Below are positions 1-7,220 of a DNA stretch of 12,151 nucleotides, one piece after another; position 1 is the first letter of the stretch, and each line of letters opens with the position of its first letter. A program made the position numbers and the translations under genes. The DNA is taken from positions 1 through 12,151 of the forward strand of contig JAGQNJ010000024.1 in NCBI GenBank assembly GCA_020428115.1, written 5' to 3'. The DNA is from Candidatus Saccharimonadota bacterium (GTDB lineage: Bacteria; Patescibacteriota; Saccharimonadia; Saccharimonadales; JAGQNJ01). Below the pieces are notes generated by a model. It was not told where the DNA came from, did not search any database, and saw only the letters and a list, made by a program, of their open reading frames with translations.

Positions 1-1
1 A

Positions 2-1255
2 AAGCATCGCTACATCTTTGAAGGTATTAGCCAGCTTTACGAGGGTCACAGCCCGGTTGACGTGCTCACGCTGGCAGACAAGCTCAAAGCCAACGGTACA
101 CTAGAGCTTGTTGGCGGGGCAGCGTATCTTACTGAGCTTACCAACTATGTACCAACAGCAGCCCATGCCGAGCAATACGCGGGGATTGTCACGCAGAAAT
201 CTCTACGCCGTCGACTGATTAAAGCAAGTCAGAATATCGTGGGACTTGGGTATGACGAGTCCAAGGACCTCAAAGACCTCATCGAAGAAGCCGAGCGCCA
301 TCTGTTTCAGGTAAGCCAGGAACACGTCGGACAAGATGTTATTAGTCTTGAGGATATCCTGAGCGAAAGTTTTGATCGACTCGACGAGCTTCACAAAGAC
401 AAAGGCAAGGTTCGCGGCATTCCAACGGGGTTCCGTGACCTCGATAAAATACTCGCTGGCTTGCAACGATCGGACCTATTTATCCTGGCGGCGCGTCCAT
501 CAATGGGTAAGACTGCGCTGGCACTCAATCTTGCACACAATATTGCCGTCAAATCCAACGAAGCAGTTTTGTTCTTTAGCCTCGAGATGAGTAAGGAACA
601 GCTCGTTGATCGTCTGCTTGCTATGGAGTCGGGCGTTAATGCCTGGTCACTGCGCACAGGCAATCTAACAGATAGTGATTTCGAAAAGATTGGCACCGCC
701 ATGGGCGCATTAAGTGAGGCGCCTATATTTATCGATGATACACCTGGCATCACGGTCAGCGATTTGCGGACCAAGGCTCGCCGCGAGGCTCACAAACGTA
801 AACTTGGCGTTATCATGGTCGACTACTTGCAGCTTATGAGTGGTGGGGGCCGTTTTGGAAGCGAAGCAAACCGTGTACAAGAAATCTCCGAAATATCCCG
901 CGGCCTCAAAAGTATCGCTCGCGAGCTAAACGTACCTCTGATTGCGCTCAGTCAGCTGAGCCGTTCCGTCGAAAGCCGTAGCCCCCAAATTCCACAGCTA
1001 GCCGACCTGCGTGAATCAGGATCAATCGAGCAAGATGCCGACGTCGTGGCATTCCTATACCGCGAAGAATACTATCGCCCAGACACTGATCGCAAAAATC
1101 TCACCGATGTTCTGATCAAAAAGCATCGTAACGGACCAACAGGTGGCGTCGAGCTGTACTTTGACCGCGAAAAGCAACGCTTCCGCTCGCTTGATAAGCA
1201 GCGTCATGTCGACCCATTCGCCGAAGAAATGCCACCACCAGAAGCGCAACAATAG
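2..1255 (+). CDS. dnaB: Replicative DNA helicase DnaB (5' end cut by window)
   Basis: Hexameric 5'-3' helicase that unwinds DNA at the replication fork and binds primase. The frame is open from the first bases, so the start lies outside. About 417 residues are visible, and roughly 45-50 N-terminal residues appear missing compared with the usual 450-470. The visible part opens inside the helical N-terminal domain (HRYIFEGISQLYEG, then VDVLTLADKL). A linker helix region leads to the RecA-like core. Walker A is ARPSMGKTA near visible residues 164-172, with the Lys at 170. Walker B is VIMVDYLQL with Asp 274, followed by LIALSQLSRSVE and an arginine-finger-type region (LADLRESGSIEQDAD). A GTG at 62 is internal and is not the start. 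The gene ends in TAG, and a separate promoter follows before the next gene. No intein or frameshift is visible. Confidence 0.97.
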   Translation, partial: KHRYIFEGISQLYEGHSPVDVLTLADKLKANGTLELVGGAAYLTELTNYVPTAAHAEQYAGIVTQKSLRRRLIKASQNIVGLGYDESKDLKDLIEEAERHLFQVSQEHVGQDVISLEDILSESFDRLDELHKDKGKVRGIPTGFRDLDKILAGLQRSDLFILAARPSMGKTALALNLAHNIAVKSNEAVLFFSLEMSKEQLVDRLLAMESGVNAWSLRTGNLTDSDFEKIGTAMGALSEAPIFIDDTPGITVSDLRTKARREAHKRKLGVIMVDYLQLMSGGGRFGSEANRVQEISEISRGLKSIARELNVPLIALSQLSRSVESRSPQIPQLADLRESGSIEQDADVVAFLYREEYYRPDTDRKNLTDVLIKKHRNGPTGGVELYFDREKQRFRSLDKQRHVDPFAEEMPPPEAQQ

Positions 1256-1281
1256 CACAAGCGCTACAAATAAATAATAAG

Positions 1282-1290
1282 TGGTATACT
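1282..1290 (+). promoter_or_regulatory. Extended -10 promoter for a leaderless membrane-protein gene
   Basis: TG-G-TATACT: the TG is at 1282-1283 and the hexamer at 1285-1290, differing from TATAAT by one base. Only 9 nt separate it from the ATG at 1300, so transcription should begin about 2-3 nt before the start codon. I see no -35 box at 17 nt, as is common for extended -10 promoters, and no Shine-Dalgarno site. Confidence 0.6.
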
Positions 1291-1299
1291 AGGATCTAA

Positions 1300-2505
1300 A
1301 TGGGTAAGGTTAAGAGCTTTTTTGTACTGCAGTGGCAACCAATGTTGACCGTTGTTTTGGGCATCGCTCTTCTTGTGGCACTACTCTGGTATAACCTCGG
1401 AACAAACACGCCTGGGTTAAGCGCAATCGAGCTACAAACTGTGCAGGACAGTTCAACGTTTAGTAACCTCATCGCCAACCCACTGTTTTTACCATTCAAA
1501 TTGCCGCTGTTTGTTTTGCAGCAACTCGGGTACACCAGCATTTTTGCTCTTCGTAGTGTTGGGGCGGTATACGGCCTGATTGCGGCGGTGTTGTTTTATA
1601 TTGTTCTGAGGCAATGGCACACCAAACGCATTGCCACCATTGGCGCTGCCTTGTTTGTGACTTCAAGCTGGTTTTTGCAGACTTCACGCCTAGCAGCACC
1701 CTACATCCTGTATCCACTGGGCATTATTTCGTTGTTTGTTATATTCTATTGGCTATACAAAAGTCGTCACCGTAAACTCGTATTCCTAATCAGTTCTGTC
1801 GTAGCGGTTGGTAGCCTGTACATCCCAGGCATGATCTGGTTTGTGGGTACTTGCTTTATCTGGCAGCTACCCCAGATAAAAGCATTCGTCAAAAAGCTAC
1901 CCATCTGGGTATTGTTTGTGGTCGTACCGATCCTTCTGGTACTATTTGCGCCACTTGTATATGCCAGCATCCAAAATTACCATATTGCTCTAGGCTTCCT
2001 TGGTGCACCAGAGGCGTTCATGCCACAAGAGTGGATCAAACGACTGCTCGTTCTGCCAGTATTTGTTTTGGCGCGTGGACCTCTGGAGCCCGTCCTCAAC
2101 CTTGGCCGCTTACCACTTCTTGATATTTTCTCTGCAGCCATGGCGGTACTGGGTGTGTACTGGTATTCGTTCAAAATCAAGCTTCTACGGACACGACTAC
2201 TAAGTGTGTTTACATTCATTGCTGCGATACTAATCATGCTCAATGGGGTAACCATGTTACCGCTACTCCTACCATTAAGCTATATCGTTATCACCGCTGG
2301 TATTATGCTACTCCTACAACAGTGGTTCACGGTTTTCCCACGCAACCCAATTGCACGGAGCCTTGGTATTGGCATCGTGTGTATCGCGATCGGTGTCACG
2401 GGTGCGTACCATATGAGGCGTTATTTTGTGGCATGGAGCGGCGACCCAATAACAAAGGCAACATTTAGCTACCAACTGCCCGCCAACACAACAGATGCAC
2501 AGTAG
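1300..2505 (+). CDS. Multi-spanning membrane glycosyltransferase, GT39/GT-C-like
   Basis: 401 residues, very hydrophobic, with about ten predicted membrane spans; the first is near residues 14-33. The order of elements fits polyprenyl-phosphate-sugar-dependent GT-C enzymes of the ArnT/PMT (GT39) type. An external first loop carries an acidic residue (Glu44 in GLSAIELQTV). A proline-rich re-entrant stretch follows (residues about 60-75), then an RSVGAVYGLI helix and a helix ending in SRLAAPYIL with Arg130. Such proteins move sugars from lipid-linked donors to lipids or proteins on the outer membrane face. It is shorter than typical GT39 enzymes (500 or more residues) and lacks a C-terminal soluble domain, so substrate and activity are open. 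It could be a non-catalytic relative. The ATG at 1300 is fixed by the -10 box just upstream. It stands alone between dnaB and ybaB and ends in TAG. Confidence 0.65.
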   Translation: MGKVKSFFVLQWQPMLTVVLGIALLVALLWYNLGTNTPGLSAIELQTVQDSSTFSNLIANPLFLPFKLPLFVLQQLGYTSIFALRSVGAVYGLIAAVLFYIVLRQWHTKRIATIGAALFVTSSWFLQTSRLAAPYILYPLGIISLFVIFYWLYKSRHRKLVFLISSVVAVGSLYIPGMIWFVGTCFIWQLPQIKAFVKKLPIWVLFVVVPILLVLFAPLVYASIQNYHIALGFLGAPEAFMPQEWIKRLLVLPVFVLARGPLEPVLNLGRLPLLDIFSAAMAVLGVYWYSFKIKLLRTRLLSVFTFIAAILIMLNGVTMLPLLLPLSYIVITAGIMLLLQQWFTVFPRNPIARSLGIGIVCIAIGVTGAYHMRRYFVAWSGDPITKATFSYQLPANTTDAQ

Positions 2506-2507
2506 AG

Positions 2508-2536
2508 TCGTCAGATAGCGGAGTTTTTGATACAAT
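2508..2536 (+). promoter_or_regulatory. Promoter of ybaB-recR
   Basis: -35-like TCGTCA (2508-2513), a 17-nt spacer, and TACAAT (2531-2536) preceded by TG-A, an extended -10. The predicted start near 2543 gives a leader of about 22 nt with a strong ribosome site, AAAGGAG (2552-2558), 6 nt before the ATG. The -35 begins 2 nt after the stop of the preceding gene. Confidence 0.55.
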
Positions 2537-2564
2537 TATCAGGAGTAAACAAAAGGAGCGTGAT

Positions 2565-2858
2565 ATGAGTAAGTTTGACCAAGCCAAAATGTTACTAAAG
2601 GTCAAAAAACTGCAAAAAGAACTGCAAAAGATGATCATCGAGGTTGAAAAGGGTGATGGTGCAGTTCGTGTCGAGATTACCGGTGAGCAGAAGATCAAAA
2701 AGATACATATCGACCCTGAGGCAGTGGATCTGGATGATATCGGCCACCTCGAGCGCCTTATAGAAGACGCTGTCAAAGACGCAATCCAGCAAAGCCAAAA
2801 AGTTGCAGCCGAAAAGATGCAACCTATGATGGGTGCTCTTGGCGACCTAGGACTCTAG
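2565..2858 (+). CDS. ybaB: YbaB/EbfC family nucleoid-associated protein
   Basis: Small DNA-binding protein of 97 residues, the usual length for the YbaB/EbfC family. These form tweezer-like dimers that coat DNA and are widely encoded next to recR. The N-terminal helix is lysine-rich and coiled-coil-like (AKMLLKVKKLQKELQKM). The conserved beta strands follow: VEKGDGAVRVEITGEQKIK, then IHIDPEAV. The C-terminal helices end in KMQPMMGALGDLGL, matching the family's glycine-rich tail. The start is fixed by AAAGGAG with a 6-nt spacer. recR follows 7 nt downstream, so the two are almost certainly co-transcribed. The usual dnaX partner is absent upstream, where a membrane glycosyltransferase sits instead. 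The exact role is unknown even in model organisms; nucleoid organisation or repair support is inferred. Confidence 0.93.
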   Translation: MSKFDQAKMLLKVKKLQKELQKMIIEVEKGDGAVRVEITGEQKIKKIHIDPEAVDLDDIGHLERLIEDAVKDAIQQSQKVAAEKMQPMMGALGDLGL

Positions 2859-2865
2859 ACCCTAC

Positions 2866-3471
2866 ATGAAAGTACTGCCCCAAGCCCTACAGAATCTTAT
2901 TGATGCGTTTGGTACGTTACCTGGGGTGGGGCCACGTACAGCTGAGCGGTATGCCTACTACCTACTGCGTGCCAATCCTGATAAGGCGACCAACCTCAGC
3001 GAGGCACTGAGCGCCCTACATGCCAATATAACTTCATGTCCCAAAACGTTCGCCCTCATCGAAAAGGGCAAACAATATTCAGATCTATACACTGATCCAG
3101 GTCGAGACAAGCAAGTAGTCGCCGTTGTAGCCGAACCATTTGATATTGTTGCACTAGAAAAAACAGGCCAATACAAAGGCACCTATCACGTATTGGGCGG
3201 ATTAGTGTCACCGATTGATAACATCGGCCCTGATCAACTACATATCCGAGAGTTAATACAGCGCATAGACGACGACAAGGTTAAGGAAGTTATCCTCGCA
3301 ACCAACGCGAGTGTTGAGGGTGAATCCACCGCGCTCTATATCCAACAAGAAATCGGCGACCGTGATGTTAAGCTCACCAGGCTCGCACGAGGTCTGCCAA
3401 TCGGCATCGACCTAGAATACGCCGACCAAATAACCCTCACGCGCGCCCTCGAAGGCCGCCAAACCATTTAG
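2866..3471 (+). CDS. recR: Recombination protein RecR with degenerate zinc finger
   Basis: 201 residues, the normal RecR length. RecR forms a ring clamp that, with RecO and RecF, loads RecA at ssDNA gaps. The helix-hairpin-helix is clear (TLPGVGPRTAERYAYYLL, residues 17-34). So are the Toprim domain (VVAVVAEPFDIVALE, YKGTYHVLGGLVSPI, ATNASVEGESTALYI) and the C-terminal signature (RLARGLPIGIDLEYADQITL). The oddity is the zinc-finger region. The family has a four-cysteine C-x2-C...C-x2-C motif after the HhH. Here only Cys58 remains; Thr61, Ser72 and Tyr75 occupy the other aligned positions, although the TDPGRD that follows the fourth cysteine is conserved. The reading frame is intact, so this is divergence rather than decay. 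The Shine-Dalgarno site is weak (AGGA about 13 nt upstream), which suggests coupling to ybaB translation. It ends in TAG, directly abutting an inverted repeat. Confidence 0.95.
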   Translation: MKVLPQALQNLIDAFGTLPGVGPRTAERYAYYLLRANPDKATNLSEALSALHANITSCPKTFALIEKGKQYSDLYTDPGRDKQVVAVVAEPFDIVALEKTGQYKGTYHVLGGLVSPIDNIGPDQLHIRELIQRIDDDKVKEVILATNASVEGESTALYIQQEIGDRDVKLTRLARGLPIGIDLEYADQITLTRALEGRQTI

Positions 3472-3537
3472 TTCCTCGTTACTTTTTGCTGCCAAAAAGT
3501 GATGAGCCTGGGTTCGGCTGCCCAAAGTAACGAGGAA
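3472..3537 (+). repeat. Structured inverted-repeat element after recR
   Basis: A perfect 14-bp inverted repeat, TTCCTCGTTACTTT (3472-3485) and AAAGTAACGAGGAA (3524-3537), begins at the base after the recR stop. Nested inside is a perfect 8-bp hairpin, ACTTTTTG (3481-3488) / CAAAAAGT (3493-3500), with loop CTGC, and a short AGCC/GGCT stem (3505-3508/3516-3519). The left part of the nested hairpin shares five bases with the outer arm. The RNA can therefore form either one long stem, or a 9-bp stem holding two small hairpins. No T-run follows, so it is a poor intrinsic terminator. The right arm contains GAGGA, a possible ribosome site for the micro-ORF at 3541. GCTGCC-A-rich-AGT occurs twice (3488-3500 and 3517-3528), an imperfect direct repeat. 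Confidence 0.75.
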
Positions 3538-3540
3538 AGT

Positions 3541-3609
3541 ATGATAGATATTTCCAAGATTAGAAAAGAAGAGAGAAGTAGTCAATCTGTAACAGATACC
3601 TTACAATAG
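3541..3609 (+). CDS. Candidate 22-codon ORF upstream of and in frame with the DHH gene
   Basis: ATG to TAG, encoding 22 residues that begin MIDISKIRKEERSSQ. GAGGA (3532-3536), 4 nt before the ATG, is a plausible Shine-Dalgarno site. It lies in the right arm of the 14-bp inverted repeat, so pairing would hide it. The frame is the same as that of the downstream phosphoesterase gene, separated only by the TAG and two codons. The peptide resembles no part of the DHH family. It overlaps the whole promoter of the next gene, so conserved coding and promoter function would both constrain this stretch. It may be chance. It would be translated only from transcripts that read through from recR. Confidence 0.25.
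   Translation: MIDISKIRKEERSSQSVTDTLQ
3579..3607 (+). promoter_or_regulatory. Promoter with spacer palindrome, upstream of the DHH-cysS operon
   Basis: -35-like TAGTCA (3579-3584), a 17-nt spacer, and TACAAT (3602-3607). The -10 ends 8 nt before the ATG at 3616, predicting a leader of 1-3 nt and no Shine-Dalgarno site. The spacer contains the palindrome ATCTGT-A-ACAGAT (3585-3597), starting right after the -35. A repressor bound there would block RNA polymerase, so it is a candidate operator. Confidence 0.55.
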
Positions 3610-3615
3610 TATCCA

Positions 3616-4635
3616 ATGCAACAGAACGATATACAGACCATTAAACAGTTGGTCGACGAAGCCAAAACGATTTTGATCATTCAGGCTGACAATCCTGATG
3701 GTGATAGCTTGGCTAGTAGCCTTGCGCTAGAACAGATACTGCACAAGCTTGGCAAAGAGCCAATCATGTACTGCGGAGTTGATATGCCAAGCTACCTGCG
3801 TTACCTAAGCGGCTGGGATCGTGTCAGCAACGAACTCCCAACAAGCTTCGATATGAGTATCATCGTCGATACTTCTAGCGTTAAACTACTCGAAAAACTT
3901 GGAACAGAGGGTAAGCTAGGCTGGCTTGGCGCCAAACCATGCGTCGTACTGGATCATCATCAAACCACCGAAGCATCAGACAAAATTGAATTTGCGACAG
4001 CGTACATCAATGATCCCGCCGTGTCATCGACTGGCGAACTGCTATACAAACTTGCCAGACAAGCTGGCTGGGATGTAGACAATATTGCAGGTGAATTCAT
4101 CATGACAGCAATTCTGAGTGATTCACAAGGCCTCACCAACAGCCTGGCAACCGCAGAAACCTATCGTGTAATGGCTGAACTAACTGAGGCTGGGGTCGAC
4201 CGACCACTGCTCGAAGAAAAGCGTCGCGAGTTTGGCAAAATGACCCAGGCTATATTCCGCTACAAAGCCGAGCTGATTGCACGCACGCAGTTTGCCAGTG
4301 ACGGACGCATCGCGTATCTCGCCATTCCGCAGAAGGAGATCATTGAATACAGCCCGCAGTACAATCCTGCACCGCTGATTCAACCAGATATTCTTCAGAC
4401 CGAGGGTGTTGCAGTTGCAGTTGTGTTCAAACAATATGATGGTGGACGAGTTACTGCAGCGATTCGCTGTAATAATGGCTTTGCAATCGGTGATAAGCTT
4501 GCCGAACATTTTGGCGGCGGTGGCCATGCCTACGCAAGTGGCTTCAAAAAAACCGATGGCACATCGCTCGAGTCCATTCAGGCAGAGTGTATCAAATACG
4601 CTACGACACTACTCGACAACCTAGACAAGGAATAA
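3616..4635 (+). CDS. DHH/DHHA1 phosphoesterase, NrnA-like
   Basis: 339 residues, the length of bacterial NrnA-type proteins. These two-domain manganese enzymes hydrolyse short RNA/DNA oligonucleotides, cyclic-di-AMP products or pAp. Motif I is QADNPDGDSLASS, with Asp28 and Asp30. Motif II is IIVDTSS with Asp85. The signature DHH is residues 113-115 in VVLDHHQT. A fourth acidic motif is ILSDSQGL. The DHHA1 domain ends in GGGGHAYASGF (Gly300-303, His304), which binds the substrate phosphate. Motif I lacks the usual histidine three residues before the proline: the position is Ala24. With all other ligands present the protein is probably active, but metal binding at one site may differ. The start is set by a -10 box 8 nt upstream. 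It ends in TAA, and cysS follows after 4 nt. I cannot tell whether nanoRNA, pAp or c-di-AMP/pApA is the substrate. Confidence 0.88.
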   Translation: MQQNDIQTIKQLVDEAKTILIIQADNPDGDSLASSLALEQILHKLGKEPIMYCGVDMPSYLRYLSGWDRVSNELPTSFDMSIIVDTSSVKLLEKLGTEGKLGWLGAKPCVVLDHHQTTEASDKIEFATAYINDPAVSSTGELLYKLARQAGWDVDNIAGEFIMTAILSDSQGLTNSLATAETYRVMAELTEAGVDRPLLEEKRREFGKMTQAIFRYKAELIARTQFASDGRIAYLAIPQKEIIEYSPQYNPAPLIQPDILQTEGVAVAVVFKQYDGGRVTAAIRCNNGFAIGDKLAEHFGGGGHAYASGFKKTDGTSLESIQAECIKYATTLLDNLDKE

Positions 4636-4639
4636 TACG

Positions 4640-6058
4640 GTGAGATTCTACAATACTTTGACCAAAACAGTGCAGAGCTTTGCGCCACTAAGCGACGATA
4701 ATGTGCGCATGTATAGCTGTGGGCCAACGGTTTATGATCATATTCACATTGGCAACCTTGCAAGCTTCATCTACGCTGATACGCTTCGGCGTGTTCTGAG
4801 TGCAGCAGGCTACCGAGTAGACCACGTTATGAACTTTACCGATGTTGATGACAAAACTATCAAGCGTAGTCACGAGCAATCACCATCACTCGACCCCAAA
4901 GAGGCGCTAACCAAACTTACCCGTGAGTACGAGGTGATGTTTCTTGATGATATGGCACTTATCGGGAACGACGTCGAAGCTATCACGTTTGTGCGAGCTA
5001 CCGATACGATAGAACAGATGCAAGAGCTCATTACACAGCTCTACGACCAAGGATTTGCATACATTGCGGATGATGGCGTGTACTTCTCGATTGCAGCATA
5101 CAAAGAATCCGGCAAGACATACGGCCAGCTCGCGCACATCGACAGCGATAACACCAGCAAGGCACGTATTAATAACGACGAATACGACAAAGCTTCTGTG
5201 CATGATTTTGCGCTGTGGAAGCTTCAGAAGGATCACGAACCCGCCTGGGAGTTTGAGCTGGACAATCAGCAGCTCGACGGACGACCCGGCTGGCATATCG
5301 AATGTTCAGTTATGAGCACCATGAAGCTCGGACAGCCGTTTGATATTCATACTGGTGGAGTTGATCTGATTTTCCCGCACCACGAGAACGAAATTGCCCA
5401 AAGTACCGCTGTTACTGATGATCCGATGTACGCTAAGTTGTTTTTTCATAATGAACACTTGTTGGTTGACGGCAAAAAGATGAGCAAGAGCCTACAGAAT
5501 TTCTACACTCTCGATGACATTGTGTCCAAAGGCTTTGATCCGTTGGCCTTTCGTCTGATGGTGCTGCAATCTCACTACCGCAAACCAGTTAACTTTACCT
5601 GGGAATCACTCGAGTCAGCACAAAACCTCCTCGACAACCTACGCAACTGGGCAGTGTTGCGTTGGCAATCACTGCCAGAGCCAAGCGAAACCAATGATAC
5701 CGTAGTAACAGAGCTCGGCAAAGGTGTTGCCATGGCCGTGGGCAGCGACCTCAATATCGCACAGTGCCTGGCGCTCATACACGACCTTGCAGACTACACC
5801 AGCGAGCAAGGGCTACCCAAACCACAGCTCGAGGATGCACTTGGCTCTGTCGATAACCTTCTTGGCCTGGATCTGCTCAAGCAACCTGACATCACCAAGG
5901 ATCAAAAAGGCCTACTCAAAGAGCGCGAAGTAGCACGAGATAACAAAGACTTTGCAAAGGCCGATGAGCTACGTGCAGCCTTACTCGCAGAGGGTATTGC
6001 AATCAATGACACGCCTCATGGCCAAATATGGTCGCGTGTACGCGTTGCGAGCAGCTAG
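4640..6058 (+). CDS. cysS: Cysteinyl-tRNA synthetase
   Basis: Class I aminoacyl-tRNA synthetase that charges tRNA-Cys in the cytoplasm; 472 residues, close to the usual 460-480. The first signature is HIGN (residues 36-39, the HIGH motif) after MYSCGPTVYDH. The second is KMSKS (residues 280-284). The four zinc ligands that select cysteine are all present: Cys27, Cys222 (WHIECS), His247 and Glu251 (FPHHENEIAQ). The spacing of the last three matches the E. coli enzyme. The C-terminal anticodon-binding helices end in QIWSRVRVASS. The start is GTG, with AAGGAA (4627-4632) 7 nt upstream. That Shine-Dalgarno site lies in the last codons of the DHH gene, so the pair is translated from one mRNA. The TAG stop overlaps the stop of the convergent glycosyltransferase gene. 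Confidence 0.98.
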   Translation: MRFYNTLTKTVQSFAPLSDDNVRMYSCGPTVYDHIHIGNLASFIYADTLRRVLSAAGYRVDHVMNFTDVDDKTIKRSHEQSPSLDPKEALTKLTREYEVMFLDDMALIGNDVEAITFVRATDTIEQMQELITQLYDQGFAYIADDGVYFSIAAYKESGKTYGQLAHIDSDNTSKARINNDEYDKASVHDFALWKLQKDHEPAWEFELDNQQLDGRPGWHIECSVMSTMKLGQPFDIHTGGVDLIFPHHENEIAQSTAVTDDPMYAKLFFHNEHLLVDGKKMSKSLQNFYTLDDIVSKGFDPLAFRLMVLQSHYRKPVNFTWESLESAQNLLDNLRNWAVLRWQSLPEPSETNDTVVTELGKGVAMAVGSDLNIAQCLALIHDLADYTSEQGLPKPQLEDALGSVDNLLGLDLLKQPDITKDQKGLLKEREVARDNKDFAKADELRAALLAEGIAINDTPHGQIWSRVRVASS

Positions 6059-7188
6059 AGCAGCTGTTGGCGTTTTGTAACGGCGCGGTTGTAGGCCTCT
6101 AGTATCTGCGGGCCGACAGTCTTGATGTCGTATTGTTCAATTATAGCCTGTTGGGCAGCATGGATCTCTTTAGCATGGTCAGGCTCAGTGATTATCTGTG
6201 CCATGGTTTTGGCAAAGGCTCGATGATCGGTGGGGTCGATCAGGCACTCTTTGACGCCGCCGAGCACGTTACGATAGCCCGGGTTGTCACCACCGAGCAC
6301 CACACCAGCGCCAGCCGCCATGGCCTCAATCAGTACAATGCCAAAACTCTCACCACCGGTTGCAGGGAACACCGCAATGGTCGATGAGGCCAGATACTCG
6401 CGCTTTTGTTCCTCGGACACATAACCCTCTAACCATACATAATCCTGGAGGTTGTGCTTGCGGATCTGCCGCTGGAGTTTCTTGTAATCTTTGCCTTGTC
6501 CACATATTCGGGCTGCAAAATCCATATGCGGATACTCTTCACGCATACGCGCCAGAGCACGAACAAGATGCATAGCGCCTTTACGGGCAACAAGGCGGCC
6601 GACAAAGGAAATCATTGGCTTTTTGGGCACATGCGGCGGTACGCGGTACAGATCGACATCGACAGGGTTAGGGACAATCGATGACTTGAGCTTAAACGTC
6701 TTGCGGGCAAAATCCGCAGCAGTCTGCGAAACACTAATCACTTGGTCAAACTTTTGCGCATTGGGGAGTAGCCAAAAACCGAGCAATCTCGAGGCAGCGC
6801 TCTCAAACTTAGAAAACGGTGCAACATGAAACGTCCCAATAATAGCGGTGGTAATTGGCGCTAACGATATGATACGTGCGGCCAGCATCGGGCTATAGGG
6901 CATCTGCACATGGAGTACATCGAACTGTTCCTTGACCAAAAAGTTATAGATTTTGCGCGGGCTAGCAGGCAAGGGGATAGACAACCTATTGCGGTTAAAC
7001 CGTACCCGAACGTTCTTGCCAAAGCTGTGTGTGTTTTCGATATCAGTACGCTTGGTACGCCCTACCAGGTAATGCACGTCGTGCCCCTGGGCTTTGAGCC
7101 AGGCTCCAAGTGTCAATATGTACTGCTGAACGCCGTCGGTGCTATCAAGTGTGTCATCAAGAACGAATCCAATTTTAAGCGTAACCAT
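6055..7188 (-). CDS. GT4 glycosyltransferase, PimA-like (second gene of pair)
   Basis: 377 residues with two Rossmann domains (GT-B fold). The N-terminal domain opens with LKIGFVLDDTLDSTDGVQQYILTLG less its usual GG, holding the acceptor-side glycine loop. VLHVQMPYSP and IGTFHVAPF match the donor/acceptor-cleft motifs of phosphatidylinositol mannosyltransferase relatives. The C-terminal domain has SFVGRLVARKG, then RICGQG, then the EX7E signature GGESFGIVLIEAMAAG, which binds the nucleotide-sugar donor. GT4 enzymes are retaining transferases at the cytoplasmic membrane face. A mannosyl- or glucosyl-lipid product is likely, but the sugar cannot be read from sequence. ATG at 7188 lies 32 nt after the stop of the paralogue upstream, so the two are probably one operon. 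No good Shine-Dalgarno site is seen. A weak TATAGG (minus strand, 7197-7202) sits 8 nt before the ATG and could be a separate leaderless start. The TAG stop shares bases with that of cysS. Confidence 0.88.
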   Translation of the reverse strand: MVTLKIGFVLDDTLDSTDGVQQYILTLGAWLKAQGHDVHYLVGRTKRTDIENTHSFGKNVRVRFNRNRLSIPLPASPRKIYNFLVKEQFDVLHVQMPYSPMLAARIISLAPITTAIIGTFHVAPFSKFESAASRLLGFWLLPNAQKFDQVISVSQTAADFARKTFKLKSSIVPNPVDVDLYRVPPHVPKKPMISFVGRLVARKGAMHLVRALARMREEYPHMDFAARICGQGKDYKKLQRQIRKHNLQDYVWLEGYVSEEQKREYLASSTIAVFPATGGESFGIVLIEAMAAGAGVVLGGDNPGYRNVLGGVKECLIDPTDHRAFAKTMAQIITEPDHAKEIHAAQQAIIEQYDIKTVGPQILEAYNRAVTKRQQLL

Positions 7189-7220
7189 ACTACCAGCCTA
7201 TACGGTTTTGCAGCAGCAGT

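Noticed and set aside
3472..3500. Intrinsic terminator after recR
   Set aside because: The hairpins are good but no T-run follows either of them.
3505..3523. GGTTCG in the recR-downstream element as a tRNA T-arm
   Set aside because: No acceptor, D or anticodon arms and no CCA end can be built around it.
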